Assembly (NCBI GenBank): GCA_020723345.1 | Contig: DYJA01000028.1 | Location: 1 to 56,782, forward strand | Direction of reading: 5' to 3' | Origin: Candidatus Aquidulcis sp. | GTDB taxonomy: Bacteria; Chloroflexota; Anaerolineae; UBA4142 | Length of the DNA stretch: 56,782 nt | In this document: positions 35,600 to 43,815 of the stretch, in pieces | Layout: each line of letters begins with the position of its first letter | How positions within the stretch are numbered: the stretch's first letter is position 1 | Translations under genes and position numbers: made by a program | The notes under the pieces: model-generated | What the model was told of the DNA's origin: nothing | Seen by the model: only the letters and a program-made list of their open reading frames with translations | The model's database searches: none

Positions 35600-37504
35600 C
35601 TACTTTTCCTCAAGCAAATCCGCCACCCATTCGATTCCCAGTTCGCGTAACTTGGCGCGCGTCGGCGCGGTCGTGACGGGATCCCAACCCTTGAGCCGAT
35701 ACAACGCGTTCATCGCATTGTTGAATTCTTCTTTCGAAATCAATGCGCCCGCGAGTGCGCCGTTCTCCAACGGTTGGTGCAAGCGTTCGGGCAGAATGTC
35801 TTGTTGACGCGTGAACCCTTCGCGGACGTTGAACGCGCGCGCCAGGTTCGTCGCGCGTTCGCCGATCCGCATGACCTCTTGCGCGGTCACATCCCAGCCG
35901 GTCGCCGCGCGCAGCGCGTTCACGACTTCGTCCACTTGGATGAACGAACGCGGCGTCGGTCCGAAATAGCACAGCCCGGTCACTTTTTCCGCGCTGACCC
36001 AGTTTTCCAGAATGAAATAGGTGCGCGCTTTGCGTTCGCTCAATTCGCGTGCTGGCAGCGCTTCAATGCCAAGCGGCGCCGCGCCCTTGAAACCCACGGA
36101 ATCGGGATTTGCCAGTACGGTATCGTGCGCGGCGGCAAGATGATCCGCGCCCGCTTCGTTGATCGCGTACATCAGCCCAACGGCAGTCTTGCCGCGCGGA
36201 TCGTGCATCGGCAATTCTTGTCCTTTGACCTGCATCGCAAAATAGCGCGCGTCGCCGCCGATGATCTCCGCCGCGCGCCGCGTCCCTTCCGCCAACAAAT
36301 CGCCGATGCCTTGCCGTTTGGCGATCAATTCGATCATCGTGAGCATCGCTTCGGTGTTGCCGAACCGCAGATCGATCCCGCCGGTCTCTTTCAGTCCGAT
36401 CAAGCCGTGCTCGAAACATTCCATCGCAAACGCGATCGTCGCGCCGCACGAGATTGAATCGAGCAGATAGCGGTTGCACAACTCGTTGGCTTTGGCGAGC
36501 GCCTGCAGATCGCCGATGCCGCAATTCGGTCCGAGACTATCGAGCGATTCGTATTCGGGTCCGCCGTACGCGTCGCTTACTTGATAGCGGTTGTCCACCT
36601 TGACTTCGCGTTTGCAGCGCACCGCGCACGCGTAGCAACTGCGCCGCGCGGTGAGCAATTCCTTTTCATATTTTTCCCACTTGATGTCGTCGACGTTTTC
36701 AAACGCGCCTTGATGAAAATTGCGCGTCGGCAGAATGCCCGCCGCGTTCAAGCCGTCGACCAAGCCGGGTGTGCCTTTGCTTTGCAAATCCCAGGATTGT
36801 GGATGTTCCTTGACGCGTTTGGCGAGCGTCGTCCCCAATGCGGCAATCGTCTTGGGATCCTGCGCCAAGTCGGCGTAACGCGTCGTGCCGCGCACCGCGA
36901 CGGCGCGCAAGTTTTTCGATCCCATCACCGCGCCCATACCGGTGCGCGCGTTGAAATGCCGCAACTCGTTCGTCAGTCCGGCAAAGCGCACCAGGTTTTC
37001 GCCGCCGATGCCGATTTGCAAAATGCGGATCAACTTGTCGCTCAGTTCGGCGCGGATTGTGTTTTGCACCTCTTCGGGATCGCGTCCCCACAAATGGCGC
37101 GCGTCGCGAATTTCGACTTGATCGTTCTTGATCCAGAGATAGACCGGTTTCTCCGCGCGACCGGTAATGACGACGGCTTCCCAGCCCGCCATTTTCAATT
37201 CGGGTCCCCAAAAGCCGCCCGCTTCGGCTTCGCCGAAACCGCGCGTCAGCGGCGAGCGCGCGATGACAGTGTAACGCGTCGCGGTCGAAAACGGCGCGCC
37301 GGTCAATACGCCATTCGCGAGCACGAGAATATTCGCGGGATCGAATGGCTCGGCGCCGCGCGGCAATTCGCGCAGCAAGATGTACGCGGCGAGCGCCTTG
37401 CCGCCGGGATAAACGCGGTAGAATGCTTCGTCGAATGTTTCGACGCGCGTGGTTCGATTCGTCAGATCGACGCGCAGAATTTTGCCGGTAGTTCCGTATG
37501 TCAT
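35600..37504 (-). CDS. Aldehyde:ferredoxin oxidoreductase (tungsten, AOR family)
   Basis: Oxidises aldehydes to acids with ferredoxin as electron acceptor (or the reverse), using a bis-pterin tungsten centre and a [4Fe-4S] cluster. ATG 37504 follows GAGGGG; the frame is open further upstream. Typical features: GKILRVDLTNRTTRVE, YPGGKALAAYILLREL, TGRAEKPVYLWI, MGSKNLRAVAVRG, cluster cysteines in SCYACAVRCKRE plus the distal Cys in VTGLCYFGP, and GQELPMHDPRGKTAVGL. Length 634 aa is normal. The MoaD-like gene next door supports a cofactor-linked operon. It implies an anaerobic metabolism. Confidence 0.95.
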   Translation of the reverse strand: MTYGTTGKILRVDLTNRTTRVETFDEAFYRVYPGGKALAAYILLRELPRGAEPFDPANILVLANGVLTGAPFSTATRYTVIARSPLTRGFGEAEAGGFWGPELKMAGWEAVVITGRAEKPVYLWIKNDQVEIRDARHLWGRDPEEVQNTIRAELSDKLIRILQIGIGGENLVRFAGLTNELRHFNARTGMGAVMGSKNLRAVAVRGTTRYADLAQDPKTIAALGTTLAKRVKEHPQSWDLQSKGTPGLVDGLNAAGILPTRNFHQGAFENVDDIKWEKYEKELLTARRSCYACAVRCKREVKVDNRYQVSDAYGGPEYESLDSLGPNCGIGDLQALAKANELCNRYLLDSISCGATIAFAMECFEHGLIGLKETGGIDLRFGNTEAMLTMIELIAKRQGIGDLLAEGTRRAAEIIGGDARYFAMQVKGQELPMHDPRGKTAVGLMYAINEAGADHLAAAHDTVLANPDSVGFKGAAPLGIEALPARELSERKARTYFILENWVSAEKVTGLCYFGPTPRSFIQVDEVVNALRAATGWDVTAQEVMRIGERATNLARAFNVREGFTRQQDILPERLHQPLENGALAGALISKEEFNNAMNALYRLKGWDPVTTAPTRAKLRELGIEWVADLLEEK

Positions 37505-37616
37505 AACCCCTCTCAATTTTGGATTGCCGACAGGGTCGTTCGGGCGGGGCAATTATACACCCAAAACCCGTAATCGAAAATCCATTTCGCGCGCGCGAAT
37601 TTTTCAAAAGACAGAT

Positions 37617-37748
37617 CAGGCGAATGAATTCGCGGCAATCAAGACACACAGCCGACCGTTGTCAGCTAGATGCAGACCGCGCAGGCGGTCTTTGTGATCT
37701 CGTTGCCGCGATGGATTCGCTTCGCTCACCACAAGTTTCAATCGCCTG
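37617..37748. repeat. Cloverleaf palindromic repeat, copy 3 (enlarged)
   Basis: 132-bp version of the element. Stems: GCGAAT/ATTCGC (37620-37633), AGCCGAC/GTCAGCT (37650-37667, one mismatch), AGACCGC/GCGGTCT (37674-37691), and a right arm between GCGAT and AATCGC enlarged by about 24 bp. It lies between the AOR and transaldolase genes. Confidence 0.85.
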
Positions 37749-37755
37749 TCCGCGA

Positions 37756-38421
37756 TTATTCGTACGGAGTGGCATCCCAGTTGTCAGCGAAAATCTTCAA
37801 TCCCTTTGCCGTGTACGGATGATCGAATGTGTCTTTGTAGACATCGAATCCGGCGGTCACGATGTCCGCACCCGCGAGCGCCGCCTCGACGATTTGACGC
37901 GCGTTCCGCACCGCGGCGACGATGATCTGCGTTTTGAAATTATAGTTGCGATAAATTTGCGCGATCTCGCCGATAAAGTGGGAGACCTCTTCGCCGTTCG
38001 CTTCTTTCCAACCGATAAACGGCGAAACGTACTTGGCGCCGAGTCGCGCGGCTTGGAGCGCCTGCGCCGCAGAGAACGCCAGCGTCAGATTAACTCCAAT
38101 TCCATTTTCCGTCAGCATCCACAATGCTTTGAAACCGGCTTCCGTCGCGGGAATCTTGATCGCAAAATTCTTCGACATTGCCGCGAGTTTCATCCCTTCC
38201 TGGCACATCGCCTCCGGGTCGGTGAGGTGCGGATTGACTTCGACGGAAATCGACTTGTTCGTCGTCCCTTCGAATTCTTTGGCGATTTCCTTGATGACGG
38301 TCATAAACGGTTTGCCGCTGTTCCGCACGTGGCGGGGATTCGTCGTCACGCCGTCAATGTTCCACATTTTGCGCGCGTACTGAATTTCGTCAATTTTCGC
38401 GCTGTCGAGAAAGAATTTCAT
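37756..38421 (-). CDS. Transaldolase / fructose-6-phosphate aldolase family (TalC/FSA)
   Basis: 221-aa small transaldolase. The Schiff-base Lys89 is in KNFAIKIPATEAG; other family motifs are MKFFLDSAKIDEI, GVTTNPRHV, GVNLTLAFSAAQALQAARLGAKYVSPFIG and GADIVTAGFDV. Such enzymes either transfer dihydroxyacetone units or cleave fructose 6-phosphate. It is the last gene of the GntR-ABC-dehydrogenase operon, consistent with feeding an imported ketose or polyol into central metabolism. Confidence 0.93.
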   Translation of the reverse strand: MKFFLDSAKIDEIQYARKMWNIDGVTTNPRHVRNSGKPFMTVIKEIAKEFEGTTNKSISVEVNPHLTDPEAMCQEGMKLAAMSKNFAIKIPATEAGFKALWMLTENGIGVNLTLAFSAAQALQAARLGAKYVSPFIGWKEANGEEVSHFIGEIAQIYRNYNFKTQIIVAAVRNARQIVEAALAGADIVTAGFDVYKDTFDHPYTAKGLKIFADNWDATPYE

Positions 38422-38440
38422 GTCACACTCCTCTTTTGGA

Positions 38441-38519
38441 ATTCAGTATCCAGTATTCGGTATTCAGTGTTCAGTCACCACAAGTCCACTGGATACTGAA
38501 AACTGAACACTGAATACTG
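38441..38519. repeat. Palindromic repeat (GTATTCAGTGTTCAGT family), copy 2
   Basis: Left arm ATTCAGTATCCAGTATTCGG, right arm ending AACTGAACACTGAATACTG; imperfectly inverted around CACCACAAGTCC. It ends 2 bp before the dehydrogenase stop codon (38522). Confidence 0.8.
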
Positions 38520-38521
38520 CT

Positions 38522-39514
38522 TCACGGCTTCACCAACGGCTTGAGCGTTTTGCCGGCGATGAAATCCACAAACGCGTGTTCGATTTCTTCGAGCGGTACC
38601 ACATCGGCGATCATTTGGCGATACCGCGCGCGGCACGCGCGGAGCAACGCCATGTTGTCGCGGGCTTGACTGATCGGAAAATAGAACGTCCGCATATAAT
38701 TGCAATCTTTTCGGCGCAGTTTCGGCGTCTCTTGCACCGTCGTCGGCAGATCGCTTTCGCCGAGGAACAGCACCGCGCCTCCGGCTTCGACGAGATTGAT
38801 CGCCGCCAATCGTCCGGGCTGGCTTCCGCTCGCTTCGACGACGATGCTAAAGCGGCTCGCGTTTGCGGCATCGTTTGGATCAACGCGTTTGCCGCCGAAC
38901 GCGAGCGCGGTTTGCAAACGCGATTCCGCCGGGTCGAACACGTACACGTTCTTCCAACCCAAGCCGATCAGAACGAGCAGACTGCCGAGACCGAGCGGAC
39001 CGCAACCGATCACGACCGCGTCATCGGCGCGCGCGCGCGAATTTGCCGCGTCGACGCATTTGCGGATGCCGTACGCCGCCGTGCCAATCGTGTCGAGCAG
39101 CAGCACGCCTTCGTCATCGCCGATGTCGTCGGGCAGGGGGATGATGCTTTGCGCGGGCGCGAGCAGGTATTCCGCGTATCCGCCCGGCGTCTGCCAGCCG
39201 ACCAAGCCATTGCCGGTCAAACAGCGATTCGTTTCGCCGACGCGACAGAACTTGCACGCGCCGCAGAATTTGTGAATGTAAACCGCGCCGCGCGTACCAA
39301 TCGGCACGTCCGCGCCTGCGCCATTTTCGACGACGACGCCGGTCAGTTCGTGCCCCGGCGTCACCTTCGCGCCATTGTGAAATAAACGTTTGTCCGATCC
39401 ACAAATACCGCAGTAACTTGTTTTGATCAACACTTCGCCCGGACCAGGTTTCGGTACGGGCGTTTCTTCAATCGTAATTTTGTCCTGCCCCAAAAATTTC
39501 GCGCTCCTCATCAA
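38522..39514 (-). CDS. Zinc-dependent alcohol/polyol dehydrogenase (MDR family)
   Basis: 330 aa. Catalytic zinc site: SYCGICGSDKRLFHNG and TPGHELTGVV; structural zinc cysteines: CGACKFCRVGETNRC; NAD fold: VVIGCGPLGLGSLLVLIG. Part of the GntR-controlled sugar operon, 40 bp after the permease gene, so oxidation of an imported polyol or sugar is likely (inference). Unlike the dehydrogenase at 25947 it has no repeat insertion. The start could be ATG 39514 or 39511. Confidence 0.92.
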   Translation of the reverse strand: MMRSAKFLGQDKITIEETPVPKPGPGEVLIKTSYCGICGSDKRLFHNGAKVTPGHELTGVVVENGAGADVPIGTRGAVYIHKFCGACKFCRVGETNRCLTGNGLVGWQTPGGYAEYLLAPAQSIIPLPDDIGDDEGVLLLDTIGTAAYGIRKCVDAANSRARADDAVVIGCGPLGLGSLLVLIGLGWKNVYVFDPAESRLQTALAFGGKRVDPNDAANASRFSIVVEASGSQPGRLAAINLVEAGGAVLFLGESDLPTTVQETPKLRRKDCNYMRTFYFPISQARDNMALLRACRARYRQMIADVVPLEEIEHAFVDFIAGKTLKPLVKP

Positions 39515-39554
39515 TTCTCCTTCATATTACGCATCACGCATCACGTATCACGTC

Positions 39555-40382
39555 TCAGCCCTTGACCGCGCCCGCCGTGAGACCGCGCACGAGCCACCGC
39601 TGCACGAACATCGTCAAGATCATCGGCGGTACGCTGATGACCGTCGCGGCTGCCATCAAGCCGCCCCAGTTGATCGCCGAGACGCCGATGAATTGGAACG
39701 CCGCGACCGTGAGCGGCATTGTCCCGGAACCGGAAAGCACCAACGCAAACAAAAAATAGTTCCACGAAAAAATGAATGACAAGATCGCGGAGACCGCAAT
39801 GCCCGGGATGGAGAGCGGGATCGCGATCAAGCGCAGGACTTGAAAACGCGAGCAGCCATCGATCATCGCGGATTCTTCCATGTCCGGCGGTAGTTCCTCG
39901 AAGAAAGAAAGCATCAGCCACACAATCACCGGCATCGTGATAACCGTGTGCGTCAAAATCAGCGTGAGGTAATTATCGGTCAGTTGCGCCGCGAGCGCGA
40001 CCATGTACCAAGGAATGAGAAACAGAATACCGGGCGACATGCGCGCGAGCAAAATCAAGAACGCCCACCCCTGCTTTCGAAAGCGCGCGGCAGCGTACGC
40101 CGCAGGCACGCCCAACAACATTCCCAGCAACGTCGAGCCGGTGACGATGATCGCGCTGTTGACCGCGATGCGCCCAAAATTATTCGTCTGCACCAAGTTC
40201 ACATAGTTTTCCAGAGTGACCGGCGCGATGAGTTTCGGCGGATACGCGGTAATGTCGACGTTGTAGCGCAAGGACGACAACGCCATCCACAGAATTGGAA
40301 ATAAGATCAGCGCCAAGACGATAATGATCTGCGCGTAGAGGAAGGTGTTCATCACTCCATCGCGCCAATGGATGCGCTTCAT
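39555..40382 (-). CDS. Carbohydrate ABC transporter permease (MalG-like)
   Basis: Inner-membrane permease of the CUT1 sugar class, 275 aa. The EAA loop is EESAMIDGCSRFQVLRLIAIPLS with the typical GCSxxQxxxxIxxP spacing, and the protein ends VQRWLVRGLTAGAVKG, the classical MalG tail. Its start overlaps the stop of the upstream permease gene by ATGA. Confidence 0.95.
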   Translation of the reverse strand: MKRIHWRDGVMNTFLYAQIIIVLALILFPILWMALSSLRYNVDITAYPPKLIAPVTLENYVNLVQTNNFGRIAVNSAIIVTGSTLLGMLLGVPAAYAAARFRKQGWAFLILLARMSPGILFLIPWYMVALAAQLTDNYLTLILTHTVITMPVIVWLMLSFFEELPPDMEESAMIDGCSRFQVLRLIAIPLSIPGIAVSAILSFIFSWNYFLFALVLSGSGTMPLTVAAFQFIGVSAINWGGLMAAATVISVPPMILTMFVQRWLVRGLTAGAVKG

Positions 40383-41299
40383 ACGCCTGACCTCCGCCGC
40401 GCTGCGCCAAGCGTCGCGCTCGCGATCACGGTCAGCGCAAGCAGGACGAGCATGATCGCGCTCGAATAGCCAAACTGCGAGAACAAGAAACCTTGCGTAA
40501 ACGCGTACACGTTCAGCGACATGGACGAGTTGATCGGTCCGCCCTGCGTCATAATGTAGATGCTGTCGAAGATCCGCATCAAGTCCACAGTCCGCAGCAT
40601 CGCCGCGACGACAATCGCCGGGCGCAGCATCGGCAGGGTGAGATAGCGAAGGATTTGGAGCCCCGACGCGCCGTCAATGCGCGCGGCTTCGTACGGTTCC
40701 GTCGGCAGCGTTTGCATCGCGCCCATAATGATCAGCGCGATGAACGGCGTCCACTGCCACACTTCGACGATGAGGATGCTTTGCAGCACTGTGGTCGGCG
40801 AGGCGAGCCACGCCTGAGGACGCTGCCCGAGCGCGCGCAGGACGAAATTGAACAGACCTTGCGCCGGGTCGAACATTTGCGCGAAGACCAACCCAACCGC
40901 GACCGATGGAATCACCGCCGGGAAAATCGCGAGCACGCGCGCAATCGCGATGCCGCGCAGCGGCTGTCCCAGCAAGATGCCGATGTACGTGCCAAGCACC
41001 AATTCAAGAATCAAGCCGACCGCGTAAAGCGCTAGATTGACGCGCACCGCCGTCCAGAAAATCGGATCGCCCATCGCTTTCGCAAAGTTATCAAGTCCGA
41101 TGAACACCGCCGGATCGGGTGAACCCAAAGTGATTTTGTGCAGCGAGAGATAACCGGCGTAGACGAACGGAAAACCGATCATCAACACGGTAAAGATCGC
41201 GGCTGGCGCCATCATCAGCACCGGCGCGAGCCGATCAGTTGTGGAGAGCCACCTCTCGCGCGGCTTGGACCGGGGAATGGGTTTTGCTTGAACGCCCAT
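40379..41299 (-). CDS. Carbohydrate ABC transporter permease (MalF/UgpA-like)
   Basis: 306 aa from ATG 41299. An upstream in-frame ATG (41371) would add about 24 residues encoded by the palindromic repeat at 41324-41397 and is not favoured. Hydrophobic segments begin LAPVLMMAPAAIFTVLMIG; the EAA loop is YEAARIDGASGLQILRYLTLPML. It forms the heterodimeric channel with the MalG-like protein. No ATPase gene is in the operon, so a shared MsmK/MalK-type ATPase from elsewhere would be needed. Confidence 0.93.
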   Translation of the reverse strand: MGVQAKPIPRSKPRERWLSTTDRLAPVLMMAPAAIFTVLMIGFPFVYAGYLSLHKITLGSPDPAVFIGLDNFAKAMGDPIFWTAVRVNLALYAVGLILELVLGTYIGILLGQPLRGIAIARVLAIFPAVIPSVAVGLVFAQMFDPAQGLFNFVLRALGQRPQAWLASPTTVLQSILIVEVWQWTPFIALIIMGAMQTLPTEPYEAARIDGASGLQILRYLTLPMLRPAIVVAAMLRTVDLMRIFDSIYIMTQGGPINSSMSLNVYAFTQGFLFSQFGYSSAIMLVLLALTVIASATLGAARRRSGV

Positions 41300-41323
41300 G
41301 GTCTTCTCGATGAGAAGTAATGC

Positions 41324-41397
41324 AGAGATTAGAGATTGGAGATTAGAGATTGGAGACGATCGAATCTCCAATCTCTAATTCTCTAATCTCGAATCTA
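41324..41397. repeat. Palindromic repeat (GATTGGAGATTAGAG family), copy 1
   Basis: Left arm AGAGATTAGAGATTGGAGAT, right arm AATCTCCAATCTCTAATTCT; long imperfect inverted repeat with GACGATCG at the centre. Its outer edge includes the TAG stop codon of the binding-protein gene (41395-41397). Confidence 0.85.
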
Positions 41398-42834
41398 GTG
41401 TGCGAGTTTGTCAATCTCAGCGTCTGCCGCTTTCATTGCGTCAGCCGCGGACTTTTGTCCGAGGATCACCGCGTCGATTGCGTCGCCCATGATCTTGCGG
41501 ACGGTTGGCTGTTCGATGGCAGGCGGTCCAACTTCGCCGGAACCTTTTTCGGACACGTGCTTGACCGCCGCCGCCCACTCGGCGCGCAGTGGATCGCCGG
41601 CGAGTTGCGCTTTCCACTCTGGCGTATCCCACGCGGAAAGGCGCGGGCTGGCGATGCCTTTGAGATGCAGTTTGGCTTGCATTTCCTGGCTCGTCGCCCA
41701 CACCGCGAACAACCACGCGGCTTCTTTCTTCTTAGAATTCGCGTTGATGCTCACGCCCCATTGCAACACGGTTGGCACATCGCCGCCGGGTCCGGGCGGA
41801 TAGGGCATCACGCCGACCTTGCCGACGACTTTGGAACTCTTGGGATCGACGATCGTCGAAAGTTCGTTCGACGATTCGATTTCCATGCACGCATTGCCGC
41901 CGCCGAAAAGCGCGGACGATTGCGCGAATGAGTACGTGACGACGCCGGGCGGTCCGTACTGACTCGCCAGTTTGGCGTAGTACTCGACCGCTTTGAGACC
42001 GTTGGGGCTGGAGAGTTGCGATTTGCCATTCGCGTCGCGATAGTTGACGCCGAACGCGCGCAAGAAGGGACCGAAGGTGTACGCAATCGCGTTCGGATCG
42101 CCGCGCAAAGTAACGCCGGTGATGCCGGGATTCGCTTTCATGCACGCGGCGGCAGCGGTTTCGATGTCTTCGATCTTTTTCGGGAATGAAATTTTCGCCG
42201 CGTCAAACAAGTCTTTGCGATAGAAAATCACGGGACCTTCGATGATGATCGGAATGCCGGTAAGTTTGTTGTCGAACTTTTCTCCGCCAAACGGTCCGGC
42301 GGCAAAGTCTTTGACGTTGTACTCGGGCGGCGTCAGTTTCGGATCGCTCAGATATTTGTCGAGAATTTCATAGTACCCCGCGCGATAGTATTTCAAACCC
42401 TCGCGCGATTTGAGCGACATCCAGAAATCAAATTCGGAACTCTTCGCCTGCAACGCGATCAACACCTTGTCGCGCAGTTGCGCTTCGGCGAAGGTCTGCA
42501 CTTCAAGTTTGATGCCGGTTTGTTTTTCGAAATCCGGGAAGAGTGGTTGAATGGCGTTTGTCCACGGATGTTGCGGCAAGTACAGCGTCAAGGTCTGCCC
42601 GGAAAATTGTTTCCAATCGAACGCGGCGGGCTTGGGCGCTTCGGTTGGCTTGGCTGGCTCCGCGGCTTTGGTCGGCTCAGGCGCTTTCGTGGGCTGCGCG
42701 GGCGCAGCGGTTGGCGCGGGTGCTTGCGTCGGCGCGGGCGCTTTGGTTGGCGGAACCGGCGTCGGCGTGGGAGTCGCGCACGCCGCGATTAACAGCGCAA
42801 GAATTACCGCCACAATGACGATCAGGTTTTTCAT
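41395..42834 (-). CDS. Carbohydrate ABC transporter substrate-binding lipoprotein (SBP family 1)
   Basis: 479 aa with signal MKNLIVIVAVILALLIAAC, lipobox Cys at 19, then a long Pro/Thr/Lys/Ala linker (to about residue 72) typical of wall-spanning lipoproteins in monoderm-like bacteria. The mature part matches sugar-binding proteins (WTNAIQPLFPDFEKQTGIKLE, FGGGNACMEIESSNE, KKKEAAWLFAVWATSQEMQAKL). AAAGGAGAAGCC precedes the ATG. It is the first transporter gene after the GntR regulator. Confidence 0.94.
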   Translation of the reverse strand: MKNLIVIVAVILALLIAACATPTPTPVPPTKAPAPTQAPAPTAAPAQPTKAPEPTKAAEPAKPTEAPKPAAFDWKQFSGQTLTLYLPQHPWTNAIQPLFPDFEKQTGIKLEVQTFAEAQLRDKVLIALQAKSSEFDFWMSLKSREGLKYYRAGYYEILDKYLSDPKLTPPEYNVKDFAAGPFGGEKFDNKLTGIPIIIEGPVIFYRKDLFDAAKISFPKKIEDIETAAAACMKANPGITGVTLRGDPNAIAYTFGPFLRAFGVNYRDANGKSQLSSPNGLKAVEYYAKLASQYGPPGVVTYSFAQSSALFGGGNACMEIESSNELSTIVDPKSSKVVGKVGVMPYPPGPGGDVPTVLQWGVSINANSKKKEAAWLFAVWATSQEMQAKLHLKGIASPRLSAWDTPEWKAQLAGDPLRAEWAAAVKHVSEKGSGEVGPPAIEQPTVRKIMGDAIDAVILGQKSAADAMKAADAEIDKLAH

Positions 42835-42929
42835 TGGCTTCTCCTTTGAAACATGTTTTTTCTCAACAGCGTGACACTTTTTATTGTTGCCGATTGAAAT
42901 GAACCGAGTCCTCCACCCCCTTTCCGTGC

Positions 42930-43661
42930 TTACAAATCTTGTCGTGCCAATCGAATTTTGTATTCGTAACGATCTGCCCGATGGTATGTCGTGGTATGTT
43001 CCACCGGTTTCATCCCGGTCGTGAATGTCAAGCGACGCTGCACGAGGAGTGGCGCGTGGCGCGGCACGTCGAGTTCACGCGCGAGCGCGGCGTCGGCGAC
43101 TGCTCCGCTGATCGACTCTTCGGCTTCGATGAGCGGGATTTGCAGTTCGCGCTCGACGATTTCGTACAGCGGCGCGGTGCGGAGATCGCATTTGACCAGG
43201 CGCTCGCCGATTTCGTACGCCCAATAACCTTGCGCCGTCGCGATGGGTTCGCCTTCGGCAAAGTAGGTGCGTTGGATCAAAAAGAGTTTTTCGCCGGGAG
43301 CAAGTTTGAACGCGTGGGCAATGTCGCGCGGAGGGACAACCGCTTCGGCACGGAGGGGCTTGAACTGCGGGATGATGCCGTGGCTCTTCATCTCTTCGAC
43401 AAACGATTTGAGACGCACCAAATGCTCTTCAAGTTTGTCGCGCTTGACAAAGGTGCCTCGGCCGGCTTTGCGATACACCAAGCCCTCGCGCGCGAGATCG
43501 TTCATCGCGCGAATAACGGTCGTGCTGCTCAAATTGTGACGTTGCATCAATTCGTGTTCGGTGGGCAGCGCGTCGCCCGGTTTGTAGGTGCCTTGCGCGA
43601 TTTCTTCGCGCAGCACGTCAGCCAGCCAGCGATAGAGCGGGGAAGAACGCGGAGGAGGCAC
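42930..43661 (-). CDS. GntR/HutC-family transcriptional regulator
   Basis: 243 aa, GTG start with AAAGGAGATCC upstream. N-terminal winged helix: PLYRWLADVLREEIAQGTYKPGDALPTEHELMQRHNLSSTTVIRAMNDL; C-terminal UTRA effector domain (about 85-240; EKLFLIQRTYFAEGEPIA). It heads the operon that runs to 37756. A near-perfect palindrome just after its transcription start suggests negative autoregulation of the whole operon, relieved by a sugar or sugar phosphate (inference). Confidence 0.93.
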   Translation of the reverse strand: MPPPRSSPLYRWLADVLREEIAQGTYKPGDALPTEHELMQRHNLSSTTVIRAMNDLAREGLVYRKAGRGTFVKRDKLEEHLVRLKSFVEEMKSHGIIPQFKPLRAEAVVPPRDIAHAFKLAPGEKLFLIQRTYFAEGEPIATAQGYWAYEIGERLVKCDLRTAPLYEIVERELQIPLIEAEESISGAVADAALARELDVPRHAPLLVQRRLTFTTGMKPVEHTTTYHRADRYEYKIRLARQDL

Positions 43662-43676
43662 GTCGGATCTCCTTTG

Positions 43677-43698
43677 AATAATACATTATTGTATTATT
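43677..43698 (-). promoter_or_regulatory. Candidate GntR operator
   Basis: AATAATACA/TGTATTATT, nine perfect inverted bases on each side of a 4-bp centre. It starts a few bases downstream of the predicted transcription start and upstream of the ribosome binding site, a typical repressor position. Confidence 0.7.
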
Positions 43699-43709
43699 GC
43701 ACTATTTGG

Positions 43710-43738
43710 AGGATAGCACAGGTTGGGCGGGTTGTCAA
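43710..43738 (-). promoter_or_regulatory. Promoter of the GntR sugar operon
   Basis: On the minus strand: TTGACA (43738-43733), 17-bp spacer, TATCCT (43715-43710). Near-consensus; predicted start about 43703. Confidence 0.8.
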
Positions 43739-43757
43739 GCAGAACGTTTATTCGACA

Positions 43758-43794
43758 GAAAAACCCGAAGGGTCGCAGAGACTCTTCGGGTTTT
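43758..43794 (-). terminator. Intrinsic terminator of malQ
   Basis: Stem AAAACCCGAAG/CTTCGGGTTTT with a 13-nt internal part, 22 bp after the malQ stop; T-run follows on the minus strand. Separates malQ from the GntR promoter. Confidence 0.85.
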
Positions 43795-43815
43795 CAGACG
43801 GGTTCGATGGACACG

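Noticed and set aside
41324-41397. Tandem GAGATTGGAGATTA units considered as a CRISPR array
   Set aside because: Units are contiguous, 7-14 bp long and form one inverted repeat; there are no unique spacers and no cas genes.
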